A stretch of 64,000 nt of DNA from Halorubrum salsamenti (GTDB lineage Archaea > Halobacteriota > Halobacteria > Halobacteriales > Haloferacaceae), in the NCBI RefSeq assembly GCF_007671685.1, contig NZ_VCNL01000001.1, forward strand, positions 62,001 to 126,000, in the 5' to 3' direction. The notes under the pieces are model-generated. The model made no database searches, was not told the origin of the DNA, and was given only the letters and a program-made list of their open reading frames with translations. How positions within the stretch are numbered: position 1 is the stretch's first letter; each line of letters begins with the position of its first letter. The position numbers were made by a program, and so were the translations under genes. Shown one piece after another: positions 1 through 7,873 of this stretch.

Positions 1-630
1 TACGTCGACGTCGGCGGCGGCTTCGGCGTCCCTTACGAGGAGGAGGAGCCGCCGCTCGACCTCCCGGCCGTCGCCGAGGCGACGCGAGAGGCGGTCGCGC
101 CCCTCCCCGCGGGCGTCGATCTCGCGATCGAGCCCGGGAGGTACGTCGTCGCCGACGCGGGCGTGCTCCTGACGCGCGTGAACACGGTGAAGCCGACGCC
201 GGACGAGCGCGTCGTCGGCGTCGACGCCGGGATGACGGACCTGCTGCGCCCGGCGATGTACGACGCCTACCACCCGATCCGGAACCTCGGGGGCGGGCGG
301 GAGAGCGACGGGAGCGACGCTCCCACCCCCGAGGATCGGTCGGCAACCCCTGTCACAGTCGCCGGACCTATCTGTGAGACCGGCGATACCCTCTGTACAG
401 ACCGAGCGCTCGCCGACCCGGCACGCGGGGACCTCCTCGCGGTCGGGATCGCGGGCGCGTACGGATACGAGATGGCGAACCAATACAACTCACGACCGCG
501 GCCGGCGGAGGTCGCGCTCGACGACGGGACCGCGGCGGTCGTCCGCCGCCGAGAGACGCTCGGCGACCTGACGACGGTCGAGCGAGACGCGAACCGGAAC
601 CGAGCCGACGGAACGGGGGCGGACCGATGA
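1..630 (+). CDS. lysA: Diaminopimelate decarboxylase, C-terminal part (5' end outside window)
   Basis: Converts meso-diaminopimelate to lysine, the last step of the DAP pathway, using PLP. The frame is open from base 1, so the N-terminal part lies upstream. Visible family motifs in order are the glycine-rich VGGGFG phosphate-binding segment, EPGRYVV, the CETGD motif that carries the active-site cysteine, and GAYGYEMANQYN near the end. The stop overlaps the dapF start by ATGA, so the genes are probably translationally coupled. The identification is secure; only the size of the missing part is unknown. Confidence 0.95.
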   Translation, partial: YVDVGGGFGVPYEEEEPPLDLPAVAEATREAVAPLPAGVDLAIEPGRYVVADAGVLLTRVNTVKPTPDERVVGVDAGMTDLLRPAMYDAYHPIRNLGGGRESDGSDAPTPEDRSATPVTVAGPICETGDTLCTDRALADPARGDLLAVGIAGAYGYEMANQYNSRPRPAEVALDDGTAAVVRRRETLGDLTTVERDANRNRADGTGADR

Positions 631-1556
631 GCACCCACGCCGTCCCGTTCGAGAAGTACCACGGCACGGGCAACGACTTCATCGTCGTCGACGCGGACGC
701 CGATGTCGTCGGCGACCGCGCGGCCTTCGCTCGCGCGCACTGCGACCGCGAGACGGGCGTCGACGGGACGGACTTCGGCGCCGAGAGAGACAGTGAATCG
801 ATCGGCCGACGCGGCGCCGACGGCGTCCTCTTCCTCAGCGTCGAGGAGCGGTTCAACCCCACCCGCGTCGTAATGACGCTCGTCCAGCCCGACGGCTCCA
901 CGGCGACGATGTGCGGCAACGGCGCCCGCGTCGTCGCGCTGTGGGCCCACGACCGGACGGGCGACCGCGAGTTCATGATCGACACGCAGGCCGGAACCCG
1001 GCGCGCCTCCGTGAACGCGGACGCGACCGCGGCCACCATCGAGATGGGCGAGCCGACGTTCGCCCCCGCGAGGGTCCCCCTCGCCCGCGACGCGCCCCTG
1101 ATCGACGAGCCGGTCGAGGGCCTGACGGTCACCGCCGTCAACACCGGGGTCCCGCACGCGGTGGCGTTCGTCGACGGCGGCCGCGACGCTCCCGACGGGA
1201 TCGACGCGATCGACCTCGACGCGGTCGCGCCGCCGGTCCGCCACGCCGAGGTCTTCCCCGAGGGCGCGAACGTGAACCTCGCGAGCGTCGTCGATGACGG
1301 TTCCGGTGACGGCCCCGCCGTCATCGACCAGCGCACCTTCGAACGCGGCGTCGAGGGCGAGACCCGCTCCTGCGGCACCGGCGCGGTCGCGATCGTCGCG
1401 GCCGCGCGACGGCTCGGGCTGATCGACGGCGAGTCGGCGGTCAGCCGTCCCCCGGGCGGCGAGCTGGAGATCGCGGTTCCCGACCGCGGCCACGCGACCC
1501 TGACCGGTCCCGTCGCCCGCGAGTACGAGGGAACGCTCCCGGTCGACCCGCGATGA
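627..1556 (+). CDS. dapF: Diaminopimelate epimerase
   Basis: Cofactor-independent epimerase interconverting LL- and meso-diaminopimelate, feeding LysA. The 309-residue protein starts with the family hallmark KYHGTGNDF (residues 10-18) and has the two catalytic cysteines in the expected settings, MCGNG (Cys96) and SCGTGA (Cys249), which act as the acid/base pair. An acidic insertion around residues 40-65 is typical of halophilic versions. It overlaps both lysA upstream and the M20 peptidase gene downstream by ATGA, placing all three in one operon. Confidence 0.96.
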   Translation: MSTHAVPFEKYHGTGNDFIVVDADADVVGDRAAFARAHCDRETGVDGTDFGAERDSESIGRRGADGVLFLSVEERFNPTRVVMTLVQPDGSTATMCGNGARVVALWAHDRTGDREFMIDTQAGTRRASVNADATAATIEMGEPTFAPARVPLARDAPLIDEPVEGLTVTAVNTGVPHAVAFVDGGRDAPDGIDAIDLDAVAPPVRHAEVFPEGANVNLASVVDDGSGDGPAVIDQRTFERGVEGETRSCGTGAVAIVAAARRLGLIDGESAVSRPPGGELEIAVPDRGHATLTGPVAREYEGTLPVDPR

Positions 1557-2791
1557 GCGAGGCGGCGTTCGACTCGGTCTCATTCTTGGAGCAGGCGGTC
1601 CGAACGCCCTCTCACCAATCGGTCGACGAGATGCGGGACCTCGCCGTCGAGACGCTCGACCGGTTCGGGATCGAGAGCGAGGTCGCCGCCGGCGGCTGCG
1701 TGCTCGCCGAGAAGCGCTCGGACGCGCCCGACGACGGGCCGCACCTCGTGTTGAACACCCACCTCGACACGGTGACGCCGCACGTTCCCTTCGATCGCGG
1801 GGACGCTCGCGAAGACGAGCGAGGCGACTCCGCCTCCACCGATCCCGCCTCTAACGACGGATCCGGAGACGTGATCCGCGGCCGCGGCGCCTGCGACGCG
1901 AAGGGGCCGCTCGCCGCGCTGCTGTCGGGGTTCCTCGCTGCCGAACCGGACTGCGGGCGGCTCACGCTGGCGCTCACCCCGGACGAGGAGTCGCTGTCGC
2001 TCGGCGCGGCCGCGCTGACCGGTCGCTCGCCCGGGACCGAGGACCGGCTCGACGGCGACCTGTTCCTCGTCGGCGAGCCGACGGGTCTCGACGTCTGTAC
2101 CGCCGCGAAGGGGCGGTTTCAGGGGACCGTGGAGCTGTCGGGGACCGCGGCCCACGCCGCGGAGTTCGCGGGGGCGAACGCGGTCGCGGCCGCCGAGGGC
2201 GCGCTCGCGGCGATCCGAACGTTCGACGACGGCGCCGACGGACACCCCCAGCTCGGCCCGCCGAAGCTCACCCCCACCGTCATCGGGGGCGGCGGTGCGA
2301 CGAACCAGGTGCCCGCGGACTGCGAGATCACCGTTGACCGACGGAGCGTCCCGCCCGAGACCGCCGAGGGGTTCCGGTCGTCGCTCGCGGACGCGGTACG
2401 GGAGTCGACGCCCAACGACGTCGGCGTCGCGGTCGCGCTGACGGACCGCGAGTCGCCGTTCTTCGAGGCGTTCTCGACGGACCCGGACCACGAACTGGTG
2501 GAAGCGGTCGCGAGCGCGGCTCGGACCGCCGGCGAGTCGGTTGGGCTCTCTGCGGACCGCGGCGGCACCGCCCGCCCCTTCGGTGCGGCGACGGAGGCGT
2601 CGTACTTCGCGCCGGCGCCGACGGTCGTGTTCGGCCCCGGCGACCTCGCGGACGACGCCGGGGCGGTCGCGCACGCCGAGCGGGAGTACGTCCGGGTCAG
2701 CGAGGTCGAGGCGGCCGCGGAGACCGTCGAACGGTCGATCGCGGCCCTACTCGGAGACACGGGTACGACGGCGGGCGGAGACGCGGTCTAG
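1553..2791 (+). CDS. dapE: M20-family deacylase, probable succinyl-diaminopimelate desuccinylase
   Basis: Zinc-dependent M20 amidohydrolase of 412 residues. Metal-ligand motifs are visible: NTHLDT (His70, Asp72), GACDAKG (Asp115), PDEES (Glu145, Glu146), GEPTG and a late His in VAHAER. Its place after lysA and dapF, with an ATGA overlap, points to removal of the succinyl group from N-succinyl-LL-DAP. Family resemblance alone would not separate it from LysK or ArgE-like deacylases, so the substrate is inferred from context. An acidic insertion lies near residues 82-107. The stop overlaps the convergent NYN gene through a palindromic CTAG. Confidence 0.85.
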   Translation: MSEAAFDSVSFLEQAVRTPSHQSVDEMRDLAVETLDRFGIESEVAAGGCVLAEKRSDAPDDGPHLVLNTHLDTVTPHVPFDRGDAREDERGDSASTDPASNDGSGDVIRGRGACDAKGPLAALLSGFLAAEPDCGRLTLALTPDEESLSLGAAALTGRSPGTEDRLDGDLFLVGEPTGLDVCTAAKGRFQGTVELSGTAAHAAEFAGANAVAAAEGALAAIRTFDDGADGHPQLGPPKLTPTVIGGGGATNQVPADCEITVDRRSVPPETAEGFRSSLADAVRESTPNDVGVAVALTDRESPFFEAFSTDPDHELVEAVASAARTAGESVGLSADRGGTARPFGAATEASYFAPAPTVVFGPGDLADDAGAVAHAEREYVRVSEVEAAAETVERSIAALLGDTGTTAGGDAV

Positions 2792-3285
2792 AGGAGGAAC
2801 GTCTCCTCCTCTTCCGCGAGGTCGACGAAGTCGTCGGCGGCGTCGATCAGTTCGTCGGCGGCGGAGTTGCCGAAGCCCATGGCCTCGACGCGGACCCCCT
2901 CGTGGCGGAGGTGCGAGCAGAGCCGGGCGAAGTCGCCGTCGCCGGTACAGAGCACCACCGTGTCGACGTGGCTCGCTAGCGAGACGGCGTCGAGGCTTAT
3001 CCCGAGGTCCCAGTCGGCTTTCTTCGAGCCGTCGGCGAACGTCTTGATGTCCTTGATCTTCGTCTCGAAGCCGATGTCGCGCAACGCCTCGAAGAAGCTC
3101 TCCTCCTCCGGCGAGTCGGCGCGGATCACGTACGCGATGGCTCGAACGAGCGATCGGTCGTTGACAGCCTCTTCTAGTAGTCCCGAGTAGTCGATATTTC
3201 GAGAGTACACGCTCTGTGCGGAGTGATACAGATTTTGTGAGTCGGCGAGCACTGCGACGCGCTGATCGGGGTGGATTTCGGTCAT
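2788..3285 (-). CDS. NYN-domain (LabA/DUF88-like) PIN-fold protein
   Basis: A 165-residue protein consisting of a single NYN domain, a PIN-like metal-dependent RNase fold. Acidic residues sit where the family places metal ligands: Asp15 in LADSQN, Asp91 and Asp93 in KADWDLG, Asp116 and Asp118 in TGDGDF. Related proteins are thought to act as RNases or RNA-processing factors; the substrate here is unknown. It is transcribed toward the lysine operon and overlaps the dapE stop by 4 bp. The C-terminal tail is acidic. It is monocistronic as far as can be seen. Confidence 0.85.
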   Translation of the reverse strand: MTEIHPDQRVAVLADSQNLYHSAQSVYSRNIDYSGLLEEAVNDRSLVRAIAYVIRADSPEEESFFEALRDIGFETKIKDIKTFADGSKKADWDLGISLDAVSLASHVDTVVLCTGDGDFARLCSHLRHEGVRVEAMGFGNSAADELIDAADDFVDLAEEEETFLL

Positions 3286-3361
3286 ACGCCCCGTTCGACC
3301 CGGTGGCTTAGGGGTTTTGGGATCCGTCTGTCTTGTCGCGCAAGTCGATGTCGATCTGGGT

Positions 3362-3370
3362 GTTTTTGTA
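3362..3370 (+). promoter_or_regulatory. TATA-like box for the solute-binding protein gene
   Basis: The T-rich motif gtttttgta is centred about 27 nt before the GTG at 3393, the spacing seen for many genes of this window and expected for a leaderless archaeal transcript. A second T/A-rich run, cttatttga, lies closer to the start. Confidence 0.4.
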
Positions 3371-3392
3371 TTCCTTCTTATTTGATTAGAAC

Positions 3393-5306
3393 GTGCTACG
3401 GCAGCGTGATCACGGTAGAACTGACAGAGAGAGTTATGTTGGCCGGCGGCAATGGCTCTCCGCGCTCGGTGCCGCCGGCGTCGCGCCGCTGGCCGGCTGT
3501 TCCGACCGGGGCGGCGACGGCGGCGATGAGGTCAGCGGAAGGGACGGCGGGGACGGACGTGACGGAAGCGGCGGTGGCGACACCGTGTCAGCCGGTCGCT
3601 TCCCGCGGTTCGGCGTCGACGACCTGTACGGCGAGGAGGTCGCTCGCGACCTCGCGCGGCAGGCGTTCGAGGGGTCCGAGTACGACTACGGCTTCGACGA
3701 CGGGGACCTGATCACCCCCGAGGGCGACCAGGTCGAACTCGATATCTACCACCGTGCAGACCAAGGTGTCTCACGGGCCACCGCCGAGTTCATCGCCCGG
3801 GAACTCGGCAACAACCTCGGCATCGACGTCGTCCCCCAGGCGATCGACGGCACCCGGTTCAACAACGAGTACTGGACCGCCGAGCCGCAGGGCGGTACCG
3901 ACACCGTCGACGGGGAAGAGATCGAGTGGGCGGACCCGACGCCGCAGAACCCTGGCCCGCGGTCCGTCACGAGCGAGGAGCCGTGGGACATGTCGATCGT
4001 GTTCGGGCTGAACACACATCCACTCAACCCTCTGGCGAACGAGATGTTCTTCGACGGTGCCAACCCGTTTTACAACCCGGTCGGCTACTACCCCGAGTTC
4101 GACGCTACCGGGCTGTTCGAGGACGCTCGACAGGCGACCGGCCGCGACGAACTTCGGCGGGCATTCGTCGACCTCTTCGAGAGCCTCGCCCGCGAACAAC
4201 CGTACATCACGCTGCTGGTCAGAGACGACCTCATCGGTTACAACTCCGACCTCAACGGGCCGGTCGGGAACTTCTCGAACGGCTGGGACCTGCCGGCGTG
4301 GTACTTCGACGACCCCACCGTCTCCGGGTCGTACGACACCGTCACTTCGGACGGATTCACGACGCTGAACCCGCTGTACAACACTGAGAGCGGCGATCAG
4401 ACGGCGATAGCCCGTGCGCTCGATCGGGGGTACACCTTCGACGCGAACCAGGAGTACGTCCCGCTCCTGTACGATATGTCCACCGAGGACGGCGAGGTGT
4501 GGACGTTTGACGTCCGAGAGAACCTCCGGTTCAGCGAGCCGTACGGACGGGTGACGGCGGAGGACTTCGTCTACCTGATTCAGCGGCTCCACCAGAGCGA
4601 CTGGGCGAACACGGCGGCGTCCAGTAGTTGGGACGGCGTTGAGGTCGAGCAGACCGGGGAGTTCCGGTTCGAGGCGACGCTGGAGACGCCGAACCCGCTG
4701 TGGCCTCGGACGAACGACCCGCTCCTGTATCCGATCCCGCGTGGCTTGGTCGAACCGTACGTCGAGGAGGAGGACGTCGACGGGCTCGAACAGGACGAGA
4801 AGCTGCTGGAGCTCCGGTTCACCGGCAACCTCGGAGCGTTCACCCTCGACGAGTGGAACCGCGGCTCCGGTACGGAGTACACCCGCAACGACGAGTACTA
4901 CCTGCGTGACGTCGACGAGGGGCCGGACCTGTTCGCCGAGGGGCCGCTGTTCGAGGAGGCATCGATCAGCGTCGTCGAGGACCAGGCGTCCCGTCTCGAC
5001 GCCTTGGAGACCGGAGAGGGCGACTCGGTCGCCGTCCCGCCGGAGCAGTACGAGTCGTACGACGAACGCGACGGCGTGACAGTCCGGCAGGTGCCCACCG
5101 CTTACAACACGATCGTCTCCGTGAACCAGCGTGCGAACGGATGGAACGCCGGTCCGGGAAACCTGTTCCAGCGCGTTCCGTTCCGGCAGGCGCTGGCGTC
5201 GGCGATCAGCAAAGATCGGCTCATTCAGGACGTCTACCGTGGGCTCGCGGAGCCGCACTTCACCTGGCAGCCTCGCTGGTCCGAGTTCCATCCGGGCGAC
5301 GACTGA
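3393..5306 (+). CDS. ABC transporter solute-binding lipoprotein (SBP_5, peptide/nickel type), lobes in permuted order
   Basis: A 637-residue extracytoplasmic binding protein. The N-terminus carries a Tat signal with lipobox (GRRQWL at 17-22, LAGC at 33-36), then a Gly/Asp-rich linker. The following segment (about 72-306) resembles the C-terminal lobe of haloarchaeal oligopeptide-binding proteins, for example LGIDVVPQAIDGTRFNNEYW and the final GWDLPAWYFDD. Only after it (about 315-637) comes the N-lobe, with TTLNPLYNTES, the SBP_5 signature PLLYDMSTEDGEVWTFDVRE followed by VTAEDFVYL, and FRQALASAISKDRL. The chain stops at EFHPGDD, where a normal protein would run on into FGVDDLYGEE, which here sits near the start. 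No permease or ATPase genes are adjacent. The GTG start is set by the Tat motif. Confidence 0.88.
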   Translation: MLRQRDHGRTDRESYVGRRQWLSALGAAGVAPLAGCSDRGGDGGDEVSGRDGGDGRDGSGGGDTVSAGRFPRFGVDDLYGEEVARDLARQAFEGSEYDYGFDDGDLITPEGDQVELDIYHRADQGVSRATAEFIARELGNNLGIDVVPQAIDGTRFNNEYWTAEPQGGTDTVDGEEIEWADPTPQNPGPRSVTSEEPWDMSIVFGLNTHPLNPLANEMFFDGANPFYNPVGYYPEFDATGLFEDARQATGRDELRRAFVDLFESLAREQPYITLLVRDDLIGYNSDLNGPVGNFSNGWDLPAWYFDDPTVSGSYDTVTSDGFTTLNPLYNTESGDQTAIARALDRGYTFDANQEYVPLLYDMSTEDGEVWTFDVRENLRFSEPYGRVTAEDFVYLIQRLHQSDWANTAASSSWDGVEVEQTGEFRFEATLETPNPLWPRTNDPLLYPIPRGLVEPYVEEEDVDGLEQDEKLLELRFTGNLGAFTLDEWNRGSGTEYTRNDEYYLRDVDEGPDLFAEGPLFEEASISVVEDQASRLDALETGEGDSVAVPPEQYESYDERDGVTVRQVPTAYNTIVSVNQRANGWNAGPGNLFQRVPFRQALASAISKDRLIQDVYRGLAEPHFTWQPRWSEFHPGDD

Positions 5307-5344
5307 TCTCCCGGCGCTACCGATCTCCGAGTAGCGGCTCGCCC

Positions 5345-6094
5345 TCAACGGGTCTCGAGCGCCGGAAGCGTCGCCCGCTCCGGCTCCGGCGGCTCGGGGT
5401 CGGTGTCACCGACGACCACCGCCAGATCGCCGCGGGACTCGCCGTTCTCGCGGCCGGAACCCCTCTCCGTCAACACGATCGTTCCGCCGACCGAGAGCGG
5501 CGCGACCACCCCGGCGGCCAGCGCCCGTGGGTCCGAGAGGTCGCTCCGGAGGACGACCCGGGTCTCAGCGTCGATCCCGTGTCGCTCGGCGGCCGAAGCC
5601 GCCGCCGCGAGGAGGGCTCGGTGGGTGACCTCGCCGGCGGCGGCGCGGACGACCGGGTCGTCGGGACCGACCGCGCTCGGCGGCATTCCCGGGTTCTCGC
5701 TCCACAGCTCCTGTTCCCAGTGGGTCGTCTCGGGGCGGTCCGGCGGGCCACCGAAGGCGGCGAGGTTGGTTCCGGGTGCCGGTTCGGTCGCCGCCTCGTC
5801 CTCGATGGAGACGAGGACCACACGGTCTCCCCGTTCGATCCCCGCCGCGGGCGCGAACCGGACCGGGGCGCCCATCCCCGCGGCACCTAAAAAGGCGAGC
5901 GTCGTGTGGAGTCCCGGCGTCGGATCGACGGCGACCGTCGACCCCTCGCGGGCGCCGAGATAGCGCAACACGTTGGCGGCCTTGTACGCGTTGGTGATCA
6001 GATCTCGATACGTGCGTTCGCGGCCGTCGGCCGTGACGAGCGCGGTGTCGCGGCTCCGCCGGTCGCGGGCAAGCAAGTCGCCGACGACGTCCAT
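5345..6094 (-). CDS. Short AMP-dependent synthetase-like protein lacking the adenylation core
   Basis: This 249-residue protein resembles the N-terminal subdomain of acyl-CoA synthetases: GRERTYRDL near residues 24-32 and a substrate-binding-like segment with AVDPTPGLHTTLAFLGAAGMG. It lacks the ST-rich SGTTGxPK loop, the YGxTE motif and the C-terminal catalytic lysine, so adenylation seems unlikely. Short proteins of this type are, as I recall, found intact in other haloarchaea, which favours a conserved noncatalytic protein over a recent fragment. The ATG at 6094 is preceded by a short AT-rich run. Function unknown; it is not clearly linked to the solute-binding gene convergent to it. Confidence 0.6.
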   Translation of the reverse strand: MDVVGDLLARDRRSRDTALVTADGRERTYRDLITNAYKAANVLRYLGAREGSTVAVDPTPGLHTTLAFLGAAGMGAPVRFAPAAGIERGDRVVLVSIEDEAATEPAPGTNLAAFGGPPDRPETTHWEQELWSENPGMPPSAVGPDDPVVRAAAGEVTHRALLAAAASAAERHGIDAETRVVLRSDLSDPRALAAGVVAPLSVGGTIVLTERGSGRENGESRGDLAVVVGDTDPEPPEPERATLPALETR

Positions 6095-6197
6095 ACGCGG
6101 GGCTCGGTGCGGGTAGGACTTAAAAACGTGGAGGCGTTCTCGGGAGCCGCGAGCCGTGGTCAGGAGCCGGGGACCGCGAGTCGGGACGGGGCCGCGC

Positions 6198-6518
6198 TCA
6201 GGGCGCGCCGGCGATGACCATCTTCGAGCCGTCCGCGGAGAACGACAGATCGCGGGTGGAGTCGGCGTCGACCCGGACCGCGTCGCCGGGCCCGAGCTCG
6301 ACGGGGTCGCCGTCGACGATGAGTGTCGCCTCGCCGTGGAGCAGCACGTACACCTCCTCGTGGCCCTCCTCGGCGTGGTCGTGTTCCATCCCCTCCCAGC
6401 CGTCGTCGGCCTCCACGACAGTGACTCCGAGTTCCTCGCAGCCGAGCGCGTCGCGGAGGAAGTACATTCCGGGGGAGACCGGTTCCACGTCGTCGTAGGC
6501 GGTCGTGTCGTAGCCCAT
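6198..6518 (-). CDS. Small single-domain cupin protein
   Basis: A 106-residue beta-barrel cupin. Conserved cupin motif 1 is visible as MEHDHAEEGHEEVYVLLHGEA (about 44-64), with His/Glu residues that normally hold a metal, and motif 2 as LGPGDAVRVDADSTR. Cupins of this size are often metal-binding enzymes or ligand sensors; nothing in the context gives a substrate. It lies in a minus-strand run (AMP-ligase-like, cupin, dnaJ) with gaps of about 80-100 nt, so co-transcription with dnaJ is possible but not shown. Confidence 0.85.
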   Translation of the reverse strand: MGYDTTAYDDVEPVSPGMYFLRDALGCEELGVTVVEADDGWEGMEHDHAEEGHEEVYVLLHGEATLIVDGDPVELGPGDAVRVDADSTRDLSFSADGSKMVIAGAP

Positions 6519-6598
6519 ATCGGGGGAAGGGGCCGGACCGCGGAAAAGGTACGGGTCGGAGAAGGCCGAACGGCGAGGAAGGGATCGCCGAAGGACGC

Positions 6599-7759
6599 TT
6601 AAAACGAACTCTTCAGCTTCTCGAAGAACCCGCCGCCGACGTCGACGTCCTCGCCGCCGGCCTCGGCGAACGCCTCCAGCGCCTCGCGCTGTTCCTCGTT
6701 GAGCGAGTCGGGGATCACGACGCCCACCTGCACGTAGAGGTCGCCGCGCCCGCGCCGACGGAGCCGTGGCATCCCTTTCCCCTTGAGACGGAACGTCTCG
6801 CCGCTCTGGGTGCCGGCCGGCACGTCCATCTCGACGCTGCCGTCGACCGTCTCGACCTCGATGGTGTCGCCGAAGACGGCCTGCGGGAAGGAGACGGCCT
6901 CGCTCACCCGGAGGTCGTCGCCGTCGCGCTCGAACCGGTCGCCGACGTCCACGTCGACCTCGATCAGCAGGTCGCCCTTCGGGCCGCCGTTCTCGCCGGG
7001 CGCGCCCTCGCGCTCCATCCGGAGGCTCTGTCCCGAGCGGATCCCCGCGGGGATCTCGACCGAGAGCGTCGCCTCCTCCCGGACGACGCCGTCGCCGCCG
7101 CAGTCGGCGCAGTCCTCGCTGTACAGCTCGCCGGACCCTTCACACCGGGGACACGTCGAGGTCTGCTGGACGCGACCGAGCGGCGTCTGCTGGACCTGCT
7201 GGACCTGCCCGCGCCCGTTACACTGCGAACAGGTCTCCACGTCGGCGTCGGGCGGGTGGCCCGCGCCGTCGCAGGTGTCGCACTCGGTCGGTCGGGTGAG
7301 GGTGACCTCCTTGGTCGCGCCCTCGAACGCCTCCTCCAAGTCGATCGTGAGCCCGGTGCGGAGGTCCTGTCCCTGACGGGGTCGGTTGCCGCCACCGCCG
7401 CCGCGGCCGCCGCCACCGCCGAAGAACTGGTTGAAGATGTCCTCGAAACCGCCGGCGCCGCCGGCACCCCCCGCGCCGCCGAAGGGGCCGCCCGCGCCGC
7501 CGGGACCGCCCCCGCCGGTCGCGCCGCGCTTGTCGGCCTCGGTGAAGCGGTCGTGGCCCATCTGGTCGTACTGCTGGCGCTTCTGCTCGTCGGTGAGCAC
7601 CTCCTTGGCCTTCTGGATCTTCTTGAACCGCTCCTCGGCGTCGTCGTCGTCGCTGACGTCCGGGTGGTGTTTGGCGGCCTTTTTACGATACGCCTTCTTT
7701 ATCTCCTCCTCGCTGGCGTCCCGCGAAACGCCCAAGACGTCGTAGAAGTCCTCACTCAT
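6599..7759 (-). CDS. dnaJ: Chaperone DnaJ (Hsp40, type I)
   Basis: Cytoplasmic co-chaperone that delivers substrates to DnaK and stimulates its ATPase. All type I regions are present in 386 residues: J domain 1-70 with HPD at 32-34; a Gly/Phe-rich segment about 79-130; four zinc-binding repeats ([32 protein letters not shown]) at about 160-230; and the C-terminal peptide-binding domain with the FGDTIEV region. In haloarchaea it normally follows dnaK; here the two share a strand but are separated by a divergent Rieske-fusion gene. A T-rich motif about 35 nt upstream may be its own promoter. Confidence 0.97.
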   Translation of the reverse strand: MSEDFYDVLGVSRDASEEEIKKAYRKKAAKHHPDVSDDDDAEERFKKIQKAKEVLTDEQKRQQYDQMGHDRFTEADKRGATGGGGPGGAGGPFGGAGGAGGAGGFEDIFNQFFGGGGGRGGGGGNRPRQGQDLRTGLTIDLEEAFEGATKEVTLTRPTECDTCDGAGHPPDADVETCSQCNGRGQVQQVQQTPLGRVQQTSTCPRCEGSGELYSEDCADCGGDGVVREEATLSVEIPAGIRSGQSLRMEREGAPGENGGPKGDLLIEVDVDVGDRFERDGDDLRVSEAVSFPQAVFGDTIEVETVDGSVEMDVPAGTQSGETFRLKGKGMPRLRRRGRGDLYVQVGVVIPDSLNEEQREALEAFAEAGGEDVDVGGGFFEKLKSSF

Positions 7760-7841
7760 TCGTTATCGACTGTAGCCGACTCAGACACTTCAAAAGCCCG
7801 GGTCGACGGCCGGCGAGCTGTCAGGTCATCGCGCCGGGGAA

Positions 7842-7850
7842 CGGTTAAGT
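7842..7850 (+). promoter_or_regulatory. TATA-like box for the Rieske fusion gene
   Basis: The motif cggttaagt centred near 7846 lies about 28 nt before the ATG at 7874, fitting a leaderless transcript and supporting that start over much longer upstream open frames that overlap dnaJ. Confidence 0.4.
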
Positions 7851-7873
7851 CGGAGCCGAGAGAACGCGCCCAC

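Noticed and set aside
7256-7873. 200-codon upstream extension of the Rieske gene
   Set aside because: It runs antisense through dnaJ, has no family resemblance, and the ATG at 7874 has a well-placed TATA-like box.
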